DNA from: Lolium rigidum
Taxonomy: Eukaryota > Streptophyta > Magnoliopsida > Poales > Poaceae
Direction: 5' to 3'
Length of the DNA stretch: 64,000 nucleotides
Assembly (NCBI RefSeq): GCF_022539505.1
Contig: NC_061509.1
Coordinates: 210,452,254 to 210,516,253, forward strand
Under the pieces are notes generated by a model. That model was given only the letters and a program-made list of their open reading frames with translations. It was not told where the DNA came from and searched no databases. Below, piece by piece: positions 1 through 9,903 of this stretch (within the stretch, counting starts at the first letter, position 1; the number at the start of each line of letters is the position of its first letter). The position numbers and the translations under genes were made by a program.

Positions 1-313
1 TCTGATCGTACACCTCGTACGCATCATGGGTGAATCGGCTCCTTGAGCCGATTCACAGGATAACCTGAGAGCCGATCGAGGCTCGTATCTAATGTTTACA
101 TGTATGCCATGCAGGAAACTAAGCGAGGCACAATCCAACATCTTCCCGACCAGGTATAGGTCGGGTGGCACGCCCTGCACCAAGCATCGGACGTGCGTGC
201 CGAGTCTTTGCGGGCCGTCGCTCGGAGGGACCAGGGCCAGCCGTAGTCCTGGGAGCCTCCCGGCTCTACAGTGTTGCCCGTCGCTGCTCGCCGGTGGGTT
301 TCTGACCGCAACA
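1..313 (+). repeat. 5' LTR of E1 (3' portion only)
   Basis: This stretch matches 6414-6726 with few differences and ends in GCAACA immediately before the primer site. It contains a perfect 12-bp inverted repeat, GTGAATCGGCTC at 30-41 and its complement at 45-56 with a 3-nt spacer. About 840 bp of the LTR, including its promoter, lie upstream of the window. Confidence 0.9.
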
Positions 314-318
314 CATTC

Positions 319-336
319 TGGCACGCCCGGTGGGAC
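319..336 (+). other. Primer binding site of E1
   Basis: TGGCACGCCCGGTGGGAC starts 5 nt after the LTR end, where a tRNA 3' end primes minus-strand synthesis. E2 has the same site with one base change at 20192-20209. The priming tRNA was not identified. Confidence 0.7.
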
Positions 337-374
337 AATCTTCGACACCAACCGCATCGCCATCTACATCCGAG

Positions 375-1862
375 ATGGCGGAAGGCACTCCGATCACGTA
401 CGAGGATCTGACCGAGGAGCTCAAGAAGAAGCATGACGAGGTCAAAGCGATCCTCGAAGCCGATCTCATCGGCTCTTTTCACAGAACCCGCTCACACGGC
501 ATCAGGTGGAAAGGGTTCTCACCTGAAGGCGCGCTCGATGGAGTGGACCTGTCCACCCCGTCAGAAGAACGCACCAGGTCTCTGCGTCAGGAGATTAACT
601 TCATGGTAGCTCATTCGCTACACCGCCATTCTGAGAGCCTGGTGAACACTTTGGAGCGTGTCGCTCTTCGCGTGATCCAGGAAATCATGAGGCATCAGTA
701 CTCTCCGTCAAGACCAGCTATAGGGACTCACCAAGGAGAGATGCCACTCCAGTCCCGTCCACCGCTGCCGTTCGCGTTGGCAGCACCAGAAATGCCGAAC
801 TCACCAGCATACGTCGTCTACAAGATCGGTGGTGACCCTAGTGACTACCAGTTCTTGCATGAGGCGCCTAAGGAGATCTCTCACGGATACACGTGCACAT
901 ACGTGCCAGACTGCAGTAACTGGGCACTCACAAACCAGACTGCAACAGCAGGGACTTCTGGAACAGCGAGGAGGAACTTCGGAAACAGATCTTGAGAAGC
1001 GGACGTGGCTAGCTAAGTATGCCACTCCGACAAACCTCCGAGCTCAGCTCTTGCGGTTGGCTCGGAGCTGGAAAAGCAAGCATGGCTGGCTAAGTATGCC
1101 ACTCCGGCGAATCTTCGAGTTCGATTCCTACGAGCCAAGCACCGCGGATCAGATTAGTACCATCTTAAAAGACCAGTTCGGCATGGTGCCGAAAAGGAGG
1201 ACAATCGGCTATTCCAAGCCGTACCCCAACGAGTACGAATTGATCCCGCTACCACCCAAGTATCGGCTCCATGATTTCTCCAAGTTTAATGGATCAGATG
1301 GTTCCAGCTCCATCGAGCATGTGAGCCGATATTTGGCACAGCTGGGCACGATCTCAGCATCAGATGAGCTGCGTGTGAGGTTCTTCGCACAGTCCCTCAC
1401 AGGATCGGCTTTTGGGTGGTACACATCGCTGCCACCAGACTCAATCCGGACTTGGAAGCAGTTGGAAGAGCAGTTCCACATGCAGTATCACTCAGAGGCT
1501 TCCGAGGCTGGCATTGCCGATCTAGCGCAAGTACGACAGAAGCGCGGAGAAACAGTTTCAGAATACATCCAGCGCTTCAGGACCGTTAGGAACCGATGCT
1601 ATTCGGCTCGTGTGACTGAAAAAAAGCAGCCGAGTTGGCGGTGGTGGGTCTCGCATCACCGATCAAGGACGTGGCCTCCCAAGCAGACTACCCTTCACCG
1701 GCGCACATGGTGCGTAAGGCCGCCGGATATGAACAGCGCCACCCAGATGTATACCAGGATAAATTCAAGCGTGCGGTGGTCCTGGTCGAGGTAGATGAAG
1801 ATGAAGGCTCTGCGGGAGATCAAGAGGTAGCAGTGGCTGAATGGACTCGGGGGGGCAAGCCC
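375..1862 (+). pseudogene. E1 gag, frameshifted
   Basis: This is the capsid gene of E1. The first ATG is at 375; the frame is open from a GTG at 330. The N-terminal part contains a charged EELKKKHDE helix and stops at 995. The retrotransposon gag core (DFSKFNGSDGSS, then SAFGWYTSLPPDS, then ETVSEYIQRFR) is in another frame at about 980-1625, and a third frame carries 1626-1862. Alignment with E2 puts the breaks at single-base slips: an extra base near 972, a lost A in an A-run near 1620 and an extra G in the seven-G run near 1850. E2 carries different slips, so the two copies decayed independently. No intact gag protein can be made here. Confidence 0.8.
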
Positions 1863-1863
1863 C

Positions 1864-3672
1864 GTGTCCTGTAAGTGGGTGAAGCCACAAGGTCCTCCGA
1901 GAGGGTTTGACTTTGATGTCACCAAGGCTGAGCAAATTTTCGACCTCTTACTCAAGGAGAAGCAGCTAAAGGTACCCGAAGGCCACAAGATCCCCACGGC
2001 TCAGGAGCTGAACGGAAAGCCATACTGCAAGTGGCATAACACGTTCACCCATGCCACCAACGACCGCAGGGTGTGGCGTCAGCAGGTCCAAATGGCGATA
2101 GAACAAGGGCGGCTAATTTTCAGCCAGTACGCCATGAAGGTCGACACACACCCCTTCCCTGCCGTTAACATGGTGGATCGCACTTACCCTGGAGGGTGCC
2201 AGCCAGGATTCTCGTTCAACATCAACATGGTAGGACCTGGGCACCACTCTGGTAAGGACGGAGACGAGGGCAGCTGCTCTCATAGCAAGGACACAGAGGA
2301 AGCCGTTCCACGCGATCGGCTCCGTCACGATGGCAAGCGCTATATCACAGAGGGAGAAGTGAGGAACGTGAGATATCAGCGACCTCTTTCTGATCACCTC
2401 CTCAACAAATATGTGAGTCAATACGACCAACACCGACGATACAACGACGATGATGAAAGAGATCGTCTGGCTAGGGACGCCAGGAGACACCGTCGGCATG
2501 ATCGCGACGAGGAGAGATATGAGCGCCACGCCAAGGAAAAGTCGAGAGAGCAAGACGACGTGGATAGGCACCGGGACTGCCCCTTCTTCGGACACTCGCT
2601 GGGATTCAGGAATGAGCCGATTGCCTACAATCGGCAACCGTCCGAATGTAGACAAAAGAAGAAGGATGCAGCTAACGTGTCCGTGTTCAAACGTCTAGGG
2701 CCTCTCCCGCCTCGGAACAAGCACGCTGAGTCCTCTCGGGTAGAAGATCTCGAGGAACTAGAGGACGATGATGAAGAAGAAGATAAGTATCATCGACCAA
2801 GGTGGTGCCCTGATGGACTCAGCCGTTCCCAAAAGCGTAGGGTTCAGCGACTACGTGGTTTGGAGGAAGCCGAAAGGATATACCTGCACACGTTGAGGAA
2901 GGCGCGGCCTGATCTGGCCGCTAAAATTCAGCGAACCCCGGACGAAGAAGGTCGGCCACAAAGGAAAGAGTGGCGCCCTGGACAAAAGAAAGCCGATGAT
3001 GAGACATTGGCTGGCACAAACATGGTGTTCATCCTTCCAACGGAGTTTAGTGCTCCAGGATTAGACGAAGCACCTGTGGCACAACTTGACTGCGGCCCAC
3101 GGCCGGTTATATTTGAGAAGCCACGAGAAAGAAGCTACAGACATCTGAAGGCCCTGTACTTGCGAGGCTATATCAATGGGCAGCTTGTCAACAAGATGCT
3201 GGTGGACACCGGAGCGGCAGTCAACATTATGCCATACTCCATGCTACGTTGGTTGGGACGCTCTAGCTCGGATTTGATCAAGACCAACGTAACACTGAGC
3301 GATTTCAACGGCCAAGCATCTGATGCACAAGGTGTTCTGAACGTGGATCTGACCGTAGAAAGGAAAACCATCCCTACGACGTTCTTTATTGTCGACAGCA
3401 AGAGCACCTATGTTGTCCTACTTGGGAGAGATTGGATCCACGCCAACTGTTGCATTCCATCCACGATGCACCAATGCCTAATACAGTGGGATGGAGATGA
3501 AGTAGAAGTCGTCCACGCAGATGATTCAGCCGAGATTTCAACGGCTGGCATGAACGTTTGGGAGACATCAGGCCAAGAGCCACTCTCAAGCATCAATTTG
3601 GACGATCGCGAGCGCATCGACGTGACGAAGGACGGGGTTAGGCTGGTTTTATCCACCGGCCTGACCGTGTAA
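1864..3672 (+). CDS. E1 gag C-terminus plus aspartic protease
   Basis: This is an open frame of 602 codons. The first third is the C-terminal gag region (CKWHNTFTHATNDRRVWRQQ). The middle is very charged, with many RHDRDEE-type repeats, and probably binds RNA or is disordered. The last part is a retroviral-type aspartic protease, with LVDTGAAVNIM around residue 445 as the catalytic D-T-G-A loop and VVLLGRDWIH about 75 residues later as the second conserved segment. A protease of this kind would cleave gag in the virus-like particle. The frame stops at 3672 with no reverse transcriptase after it, unlike a full Gypsy pol. The start shown is only the first ATG in frame; upstream gag is out of frame. 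Confidence 0.8.
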   Translation: MSCKWVKPQGPPRGFDFDVTKAEQIFDLLLKEKQLKVPEGHKIPTAQELNGKPYCKWHNTFTHATNDRRVWRQQVQMAIEQGRLIFSQYAMKVDTHPFPAVNMVDRTYPGGCQPGFSFNINMVGPGHHSGKDGDEGSCSHSKDTEEAVPRDRLRHDGKRYITEGEVRNVRYQRPLSDHLLNKYVSQYDQHRRYNDDDERDRLARDARRHRRHDRDEERYERHAKEKSREQDDVDRHRDCPFFGHSLGFRNEPIAYNRQPSECRQKKKDAANVSVFKRLGPLPPRNKHAESSRVEDLEELEDDDEEEDKYHRPRWCPDGLSRSQKRRVQRLRGLEEAERIYLHTLRKARPDLAAKIQRTPDEEGRPQRKEWRPGQKKADDETLAGTNMVFILPTEFSAPGLDEAPVAQLDCGPRPVIFEKPRERSYRHLKALYLRGYINGQLVNKMLVDTGAAVNIMPYSMLRWLGRSSSDLIKTNVTLSDFNGQASDAQGVLNVDLTVERKTIPTTFFIVDSKSTYVVLLGRDWIHANCCIPSTMHQCLIQWDGDEVEVVHADDSAEISTAGMNVWETSGQEPLSSINLDDRERIDVTKDGVRLVLSTGLTV

Positions 3673-4805
3673 CAAGAGCAACATCTATGGACAAACGTGG
3701 CGATGCCGATCCATGTGATCGGCCCCAAGGATCTATGGAGGAACATTGCAAAACCTTCATTGAGCGATTCAATCAACGTGGAGGCCGATTCCAGCAATCG
3801 GCCAAAATTATCCTCACCATACGTTTTGCCTGTGTTCAACGTCGATCTAATGGGCAGCGGTTTTACGTCGGCTGATGAGCTGGAAGAAGTCAACATTGGT
3901 CCTAACGGAGCCGACGTTCAAATACAGTGCCTCGGCTAGCTACAGAGCCGATATCCGCAGTTACCTGGCAGATTCGGCTCGGGGGGCACCTAATCAGATG
4001 AACATGTGCGATGCATGTGCAGTAAAATATTGGGGGCCGATAGAAAAATCGGCCAGTAAAAAAAAAAAATTCTCAAGATGTACAGCCGATGCACGGACAT
4101 CGACTTTAGAACTAAGGAAACAAAAGCCGATGCATGGCCATCGACTCTAGTACAAATTACACAGGATCTACCAGCTGCGTGTTCAAAGCTACGTGCGCAA
4201 GGTTGCTAGTTCAGCAGTGCTGTCAGAGGTGTTTTGATGTACAAGGTAGCCCTCTACTCATTAAGCCGTTGGTGATCGTCTGCAACATCGGCTTTCAACG
4301 GAAGGAAGGTGTTCGGCTTTGGCTGGCTCTGCATGGTGGTTTTTTCTGATTTGCTCGAGCTCGGGTCCATTGGTCTGAATTGTGTGTCCTCACCACTGTT
4401 TTCGCCTTGACTGAGGCTCGGGGGGAAGATGACCCGCGGATGATCCGCTTTAGAAGCCGATTGGGGTGTCATCGGCTGACCCTGCGTCATAACCTTCTTC
4501 GAAGGCGATGAGTTGTTGCAAAAGAAGACCACCAGAACTGCTGAAAGGAGCCTGAAAGGGAAGCCGTCATCATCTACAGGGTCAGAGCCGTTTCTGTTGA
4601 CTTTGCTCGCGTTTCGTGGCAAGGTCCGATGCGCTGCCATCGGCTCTTGATTTGCTAACTTATTTTAGCAATCGGCAAATTTGGTAAAAGGGCAAAATCA
4701 GCTGAGAAATTTCTTCTTCATTAATAAGGGGGTTTTTTACAATGAAGAGTCGATTGCTCAAGAAAGGAAGAACAAAAGAAGAGCCGATTGCTCAGGAGCT
4801 ACTAG
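3673..4805 (+). other. E1 internal non-coding stretch rich in GCCGAT/ATCGGC
   Basis: I see no reverse transcriptase, integrase or other protein domain here. The hexamer GCCGAT or its complement ATCGGC recurs many times, as it does in the matching part of E2 and in the LTRs. An A-run lies near 4060. This stretch sits where pol would be in a complete element. Confidence 0.6.
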
Positions 4806-5284
4806 TCCTACATTACTAATCCTCGCTGGCCTCGTCGTCGGCATCGTAGCTGCCGCCGGCGCTGCTCCGGAGAGTTCCTCGTCGCTGCTGCCCCAGCCCT
4901 CGGCCGGAGCCTCTTCTTCCTCGTCATCATCATCATCCTCGCTGTCCGCCCAAGCGCGGAAGCGCTTCGCCGGTGGATACCCAGCGGAGGTGGAGGAATC
5001 ATCCTCCTCCTCTTCTTCTTCTTCCCCTACTTCTTCTTCTTCCTCCTCCTCGTCGGAGGAGGTGGGTTCGCCCAGGAGTGGAGGTCGTCTTCGCTCTCGC
5101 TCTTTAGCTGCCCTTCGATGAGGAACTCGAGGTCGTCCTCCCCATCGGTCAGAGGTAGGTCACCATCTGACCCGACGAGTGCTTCGGGTGGGCCGTCTGG
5201 CACGTGGTCAAAGTTCCACTCCTGCTCGCTCGAGGAGGAAGATTGGAAAGAGAGGCCCGAGGAGATGGAGGAAGAGGAAGACAT
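4806..5284 (-). pseudogene. Antisense acidic reading frame of E1, frameshifted
   Basis: On the strand opposite to E1, an ATG at 5284 opens a Ser-rich then Asp/Glu-rich protein (MSSSSSISSGL, later EDDLEFLIEGQLKSE). It runs into a stop at 5027 after a lysine run. The downstream sequence resumes in another frame with GYPPAKRFRAWADSEDDDDDE, which matches GYPPAKRLRGWAWSDDDDDE in the intact E2 copy at 15706-16164. The aligned codons differ at several synonymous positions. The function is unknown. Some Tat-type plant Gypsy elements are known to carry extra, sometimes antisense, frames near the 3' LTR, and this may be one of that kind. Confidence 0.6.
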
Positions 5285-5554
5285 TGCTACAGGGAAAGAG
5301 GGTTTTTTAGGTGCCGATGGCCGGAACAGAGCAAGAGGATGAAGTGGCGAATCGTTCGACACGGTTAAATAAAAGGAGGTACAGTGGAGATTTAATGCCA
5401 TTGCGGTTTCCGAGGGAGTGATGTTAAAGCTATCAAATCTTTCAAAGGAGTTGAGGAGGCAAGGCATCATGATGAAGGATACTGCGACGGTTCGGCTCTG
5501 CCACGACGTGACCCGACGAAGGAAAAGCATAATGATTTTGGAATTGTCATTTCC

Positions 5555-5571
5555 AAAACCAGGGGGGCATG
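5555..5571 (+). other. Polypurine tract of E1
   Basis: The A- and G-rich stretch AAAACCAGGGGGGCATG abuts the 3' LTR and would prime plus-strand synthesis. E2 has the matching tract at 15422-15438 on the minus strand. Confidence 0.75.
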
Positions 5572-6726
5572 TGTTATCACCAGAATTTGACCGGATCAGA
5601 GGTGGGCCGCGATTGAAGATGGGCTTGAAGAATATACATAGAAGAAATGCATGAATCGGCCTTATATGCAAAGTTTGGGCTAGTTTGCCCGTGTATCTGT
5701 AATATAGTAGGATACGTGTCGGTTAGATAGAGTTTGGCTCGTGCCCGGTTGGGATTATTCCCACGTTAGAAAGTCTACGGACTATAAATATGTATCTAGG
5801 GTGTATGAAATAAACAACAATCACGTTCACCACAAACCAATCTAGGCGCATCGCCAACTCCCTTGTCTCGAGGGTTTCTTCCGGATAAGCATCATGCTGC
5901 CTAGATTTGCGATCTAGGCAATACACGTTTATTCGTTGTTCATGCGTTGCTCGTGCTGAAGCCTTTTTGATGGCGAGCAACGTAGTTATCATAGATGTGT
6001 TAGGGTTAGCATTGTTCATCGTGTCATATGCTGTCGTCGTGCAACCCTTAGACGTCTAGCCGTCCTTACACCTATCTTAGGTGTAAGGGCGGCACCCCGC
6101 TTGATCATTATTTAGTAGATCCGATCCGTTATGATTGCTCCTTGTTCCTCAAGGATTAGTTTGATATCTGCATAGTTAGGCCTTACAAACGGGTTGAAGG
6201 ATCCAGTGGCGCGTAGGGTGTAGTTTGCTAGCCCTAGACAGGATGTTCCGGGGATCAACTTCGTGTTGGTTTTTAGGCCTTGTCTAGGGTCGGTTTACGA
6301 TCACCGTGCGTGGCTGCCAGGCTCAATCACGAGTAGGATGTTCCGATTATGCGGTGAAAACCCTAAATCGTAGTAGGTCTTTTTAGCTTTATTTTGATCA
6401 AGCAGGACCACCATCTGATCGTACACCTCGTACGCATCATGGGTGAATCGGCTCCTTGAGCCGATTCACGAGATAACCCGAGAGCCGATCGAGGCTCGTA
6501 TTTAATGTTTACATGTATGCCATGCAGGAAACTAAGCGAGGCACAATCCAACACCTTCCTGACCAGGTATAGGTCAGGTGGCACGCCCTTGCACCAGCAT
6601 CGGACGTGCGTGCCGAGTATTTGCGGGTCGTCGCTCGGAGGGACCAGGGCTAGCCGCAGTCCTGGGAGCCTCCCGGCTCTACAGTGTTGCCCGTCGCTGC
6701 TCGCCGGTGGGTTTCTGACCGCAACA
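5572..6726 (+). repeat. 3' LTR of E1
   Basis: The LTR starts TGTTATCACC and ends GCAACA, giving TG...CA ends over 1155 bp. A TATA box, TATAAATA, lies at 5783-5790, so transcripts should start near 5815. Downstream, and therefore probably in the RNA leader, are inverted repeats: GCCTAGAT/ATCTAGGC near 5900, a 9-bp pair around 5945-5985 (CGTTGCTCG/CGAGCAACG), a perfect 11-bp pair at 6064-6088 (CCTTACACCTA, spacer TCT) and a perfect 12-bp pair at 6443-6469. Confidence 0.88.
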
Positions 6727-6773
6727 ATAAGTTACACGCTGAAAAGTGTTGTTTTGCTGAAGTTCGATGGGGC

Positions 6774-7102
6774 GGAAGTTCCGGTCGTCCTGGGTGGAAG
6801 TTCCGGTCACGGGCGGAAGTTCCGGTCTGGCGGGCCGGCAGTTCCGGTCGGGCCGGAAGTTCCGGTCAAGTTCCGGCCAAGTTTCGAAAGTCGTCCATTT
6901 CCTCGCAGTAACATCCAGTGTTGTTTTCGCGCAATTTCGGAACTTGGGCGGAACTTGGGCGGAAGTTCCGGTGGGGCGGAAGTTCCGGTCCCTCGGGGCG
7001 GAAGTTCCGGCCTGATGCTTTTTCCTGGGCGCTGGAGGGCATCTTGGGGGCATCTTGGAGGAATCTGGCCGGAAGTTCCGGTCCTGGGGGCGGAAGTTCC
7101 GG
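6774..7102. repeat. Cluster of nine GGAAGTTCCGG motifs
   Basis: The 11-mer GGAAGTTCCGG occurs exactly at 6774, 6796, 6815, 6855, 6961, 6978, 7000, 7071 and 7092, with near-copies between. With a leading CC it becomes the near-palindrome CCGGAAGTTCCGG. Spacing is irregular (about 17-22 bp within groups), so it is an interspersed cluster and not a clean tandem repeat. It lies in the 3' part of a Gypsy element and is read in frame as the tail of its pol protein ([16 protein letters not shown] residues). Confidence 0.9.
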
Positions 7103-9903
7103 CCTGGGCGCTGTAGCTCCATCTTCATCATTTCCAGCTCTCTCTCCAATGGCTTTGTCTCCATGGCTTGCGTCTTGGTCGATGTACCTGATTGAACATA
7201 GGGTATTTGCATGAAGTAGCATGCCATCCAAGGGGGTATCAAATGCATATGTGGAAAGGAGCGAATTCACCTCTTGGTGTAGGGCTTTGGCTCGAGCTCG
7301 TGTCATTGGGCCACGAGGAGGGCTTGTCGGTCTTGAGGAGGCGGTGTCCAAAGGCCACCCCGTATCATCCCCCCCTTGGGAAAGAGTCGTCCTCGACTCT
7401 ATGATCTCCTCATCGCCATGATAGGGTGAGAGGTCGGACACATTGAATGTATTGCTCACCAAGTACTTGGATGTTGGTATGTCGATAACGTAGGCGTTGT
7501 CGTTGATGCGCTTGAGGACCTTGAAGGGACCATCGCCTCGGGGCTTGAGCTTGGAGTTTCTTTCTTGAGGGAAGCGGTCCTTGCGGAGGTGTATCCATAC
7601 GAGGTCTCCTTCATTGAAGATCCGTGCCTTTTTCTTCATGTTGAGTCTAGTGGCTTGACGAAGAACTTGTTGCTCGATTGTTGCCCTTGTATCTTCATGT
7701 AGCTTCTTCATGTATTGTGCTCGCTTGTCGATGTTCATGTTTACTTGCTCATGTAGCGGGAGAGGAAGGAGGTCAATCGCCGTAGGTGGTTCAAACCCGT
7801 AGACGACCATGAATGGACTTCTCATTGTTGTAGAATGCTTGGGCCGGTTGTAGGCAAACTCCGCATGCGGGATGCAATCTTCCCATGACTTCAAATTCCT
7901 CTTGACAAGCACTCGTAGTAGTGTGGATAGGCTTCGGTTCACCACTTCGGTTTGCCCATCGGTTTGTGGGTGCGAGGATGACGAGAACAAAAGCTTGACG
8001 TTGAACTTGGCCATTAGTGTCTTCCAAAGGTAACTCATGAATTTGACATCTCTATCCGACACAATGCTTCTTGGTACACCGTGGAGTCTCACAATTTCCC
8101 TAAAAAACAAGGAGGCAATATGTGAAGCATCATCCGTTTGAGAGCATGGTATGAAATGAGCCATTTTAGAGAATCGATCAACCACTACAAAAATTGAATC
8201 ATGACCATATTTCGTTCTAGGCAATCCTAGCACAAAATCCATACTTATGTCGGACCAAGGAGCATAAGGAATAGGCAACGGTGTATAAAGGCCATAGGGG
8301 TTGGAAGTGGACTTAGCTTGTAAGCATGTTGTACACCGGCGGCAAAGGCGTTCCACGTCACGGTACATTCTTGGCCAATAGTAGTGAGTTGAGATCATGG
8401 CATATGTCTTCTCTCTTCCGAAGTGTCCCATAAGACCACCACCATGTGATTCTTGTAAGAGCAAAAGGCGAAGCGAAGACATGGGAATGCAAAGTTTGTT
8501 GCCCTTGAACAAGAATCCTTGGTGCAAATAGAAATCATCGATGCCCTTACCGCTAGAACACTTTGCAAAGATTGGGCCAAAGAAAGTATCAGAAGCATAT
8601 TGGTCTTTGATTTCATCAAGACCCAACACATGGAAATCCAAACGAGTGAGTAGAAGGGTGAGCTTGCGGGAAAGAGCATCCGCCACTACATTGTCCTTGC
8701 CCTTCTTGTATTTGATTACATATGGAAAGGACTCAATGAACTCAACCCATTTTGCATGTCTTTTGTTCAAATTGTGTTGACTTTTCAAATACTTCAAAGA
8801 CTCATGGTCGGAGTGTATGACAAACTCTTTTGGCCAAAGATAATGTTGCCAAACTTCAAGAACACGAACCAAAGCATAAAGTTCCTTGTCATATATAGGA
8901 TAGTTGAGGCGTGCACCATCCAACTTCTCGCTATAGTATGCCACGGGTTTTCCATTTTGCATAAGAACTCCACCGATACCGAGTCCACTCGCATCACATT
9001 CAATCTCAAAAGTTTTGGAAAAATCGGGAAGAACGAGTAGTGGAGCCTCGGTAAGTCTCTTTTTCAACTCATCAAAAGCTTTTTGTTGGGCCTTGCCCCA
9101 CACAAACGGAACATTCTTTTTCGTAAGTTCATTCAAAGGGCAAGCAATGGTGCTAAAATCTTTCACAAAGCGGCGGTAGAAACCGGCAAGTCCATGAAAA
9201 CTTCGGACTTGACCAACATTTGTAGGCGTAGGCCAATTGTGGATGGCCTCAACCTTGGAAGAATCAACTTCAATGCCTTTGGCGGAAACCACAAATCCAA
9301 GAAAAACCAACTTGTTTTGAGCAAAGGTGCACTTGGGGAGGTTTTCATAAAGCTTCTCATGACGCAAGATGCATAAGACTTCTCTCACATGTTGCACATG
9401 GTCCTCGAGGTTTTTGCTATAAATGCGAATATCATCGAAATAGACAACCACACTCTTGCCAATGAGAGGTCGCAAGATGTGATTCATGAGGCGCATGAAA
9501 GTAGATGGAGCATTTGAAAGAACAAATGGCATGACAAGCCATTCATAGAGACCAAGTTTGGTCTTGAATGCCGTCTTCCATTCATCACCAATTGCCATGC
9601 GGATTTGGTGGTAGCCACTACGCAAATCTATCTTAGAGAAAATCGTGGCACCACTCAATTCATCAAGCATGTCATCTAAACGCGGAATGGGATGGCGGTA
9701 GCGAACGGTAATGGCATTGATGGGGCGACAATCCATACACATTCGTTGCGACTCATCCGGTTTAGGCACGAGAATCACGAGAACCGCGCAAGGGCTTAAG
9801 CTTTCACGAACATACCCTTTTTCGAGGAGATCTTGAATTTGGCGTTGAATCTCCTTTGTGTCTTCGGGGTTGGTGCGGTAGGCGGCGCGGTTTGGTAGAG
9901 GAG
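6866..9903 (-). CDS. Gypsy pol polyprotein (RT-RNase H-integrase), 5' end cut
   Basis: This is a single open frame of about 1010 codons with no internal stop. In order it has reverse transcriptase ([14 protein letters not shown], then [12 protein letters not shown] with both catalytic aspartates), RNase H ([23 protein letters not shown]), the integrase zinc finger (HFGREKT...[11 protein letters not shown]) and the integrase core (SMDF, SDRDVKF, QTEVVNR as D, D, E). The usual MPFGLSNAP reads MPFVLSNAP. No classical chromodomain is obvious; the end has [11 protein letters not shown] and then a Pro/Arg-rich tail encoded by the GGAAGTTCCGG cluster. Gag and protease are missing because an Athila-like LTR begins at 9904 in mid-frame. 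The frame runs open to that junction, so the first listed base is the break and not a start codon. Confidence 0.88.

Larger units (their letters stand above)
1..6726 (+). mobile_element. E1: non-autonomous Gypsy-like LTR retrotransposon, 5' end cut by window edge
   Basis: The first 313 bases recur at 6414-6726 as the end of a 1155-bp LTR, so 1-313 is the tail of the 5' LTR and 5572-6726 is the 3' LTR. In between lie a primer binding site, a gag frame, an aspartic protease, a long non-coding stretch with an antisense reading frame, and a purine tract. No reverse transcriptase or integrase is present, so the element depends on a partner for copying. A second copy of the family, E2, is at 14251-21383 on the other strand. 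The right flank starts ATAAG inside the 3' region of another Gypsy element. The matching left flank lies outside the window, so the target duplication cannot be checked. The family name is not assigned. Confidence 0.88.

Noticed and set aside
6774..7102. CRISPR-like repeat cluster
   Set aside because: The repeats are 11 bp with irregular, similar spacers inside a plant retroelement; there are no cas genes and the genome is eukaryotic.
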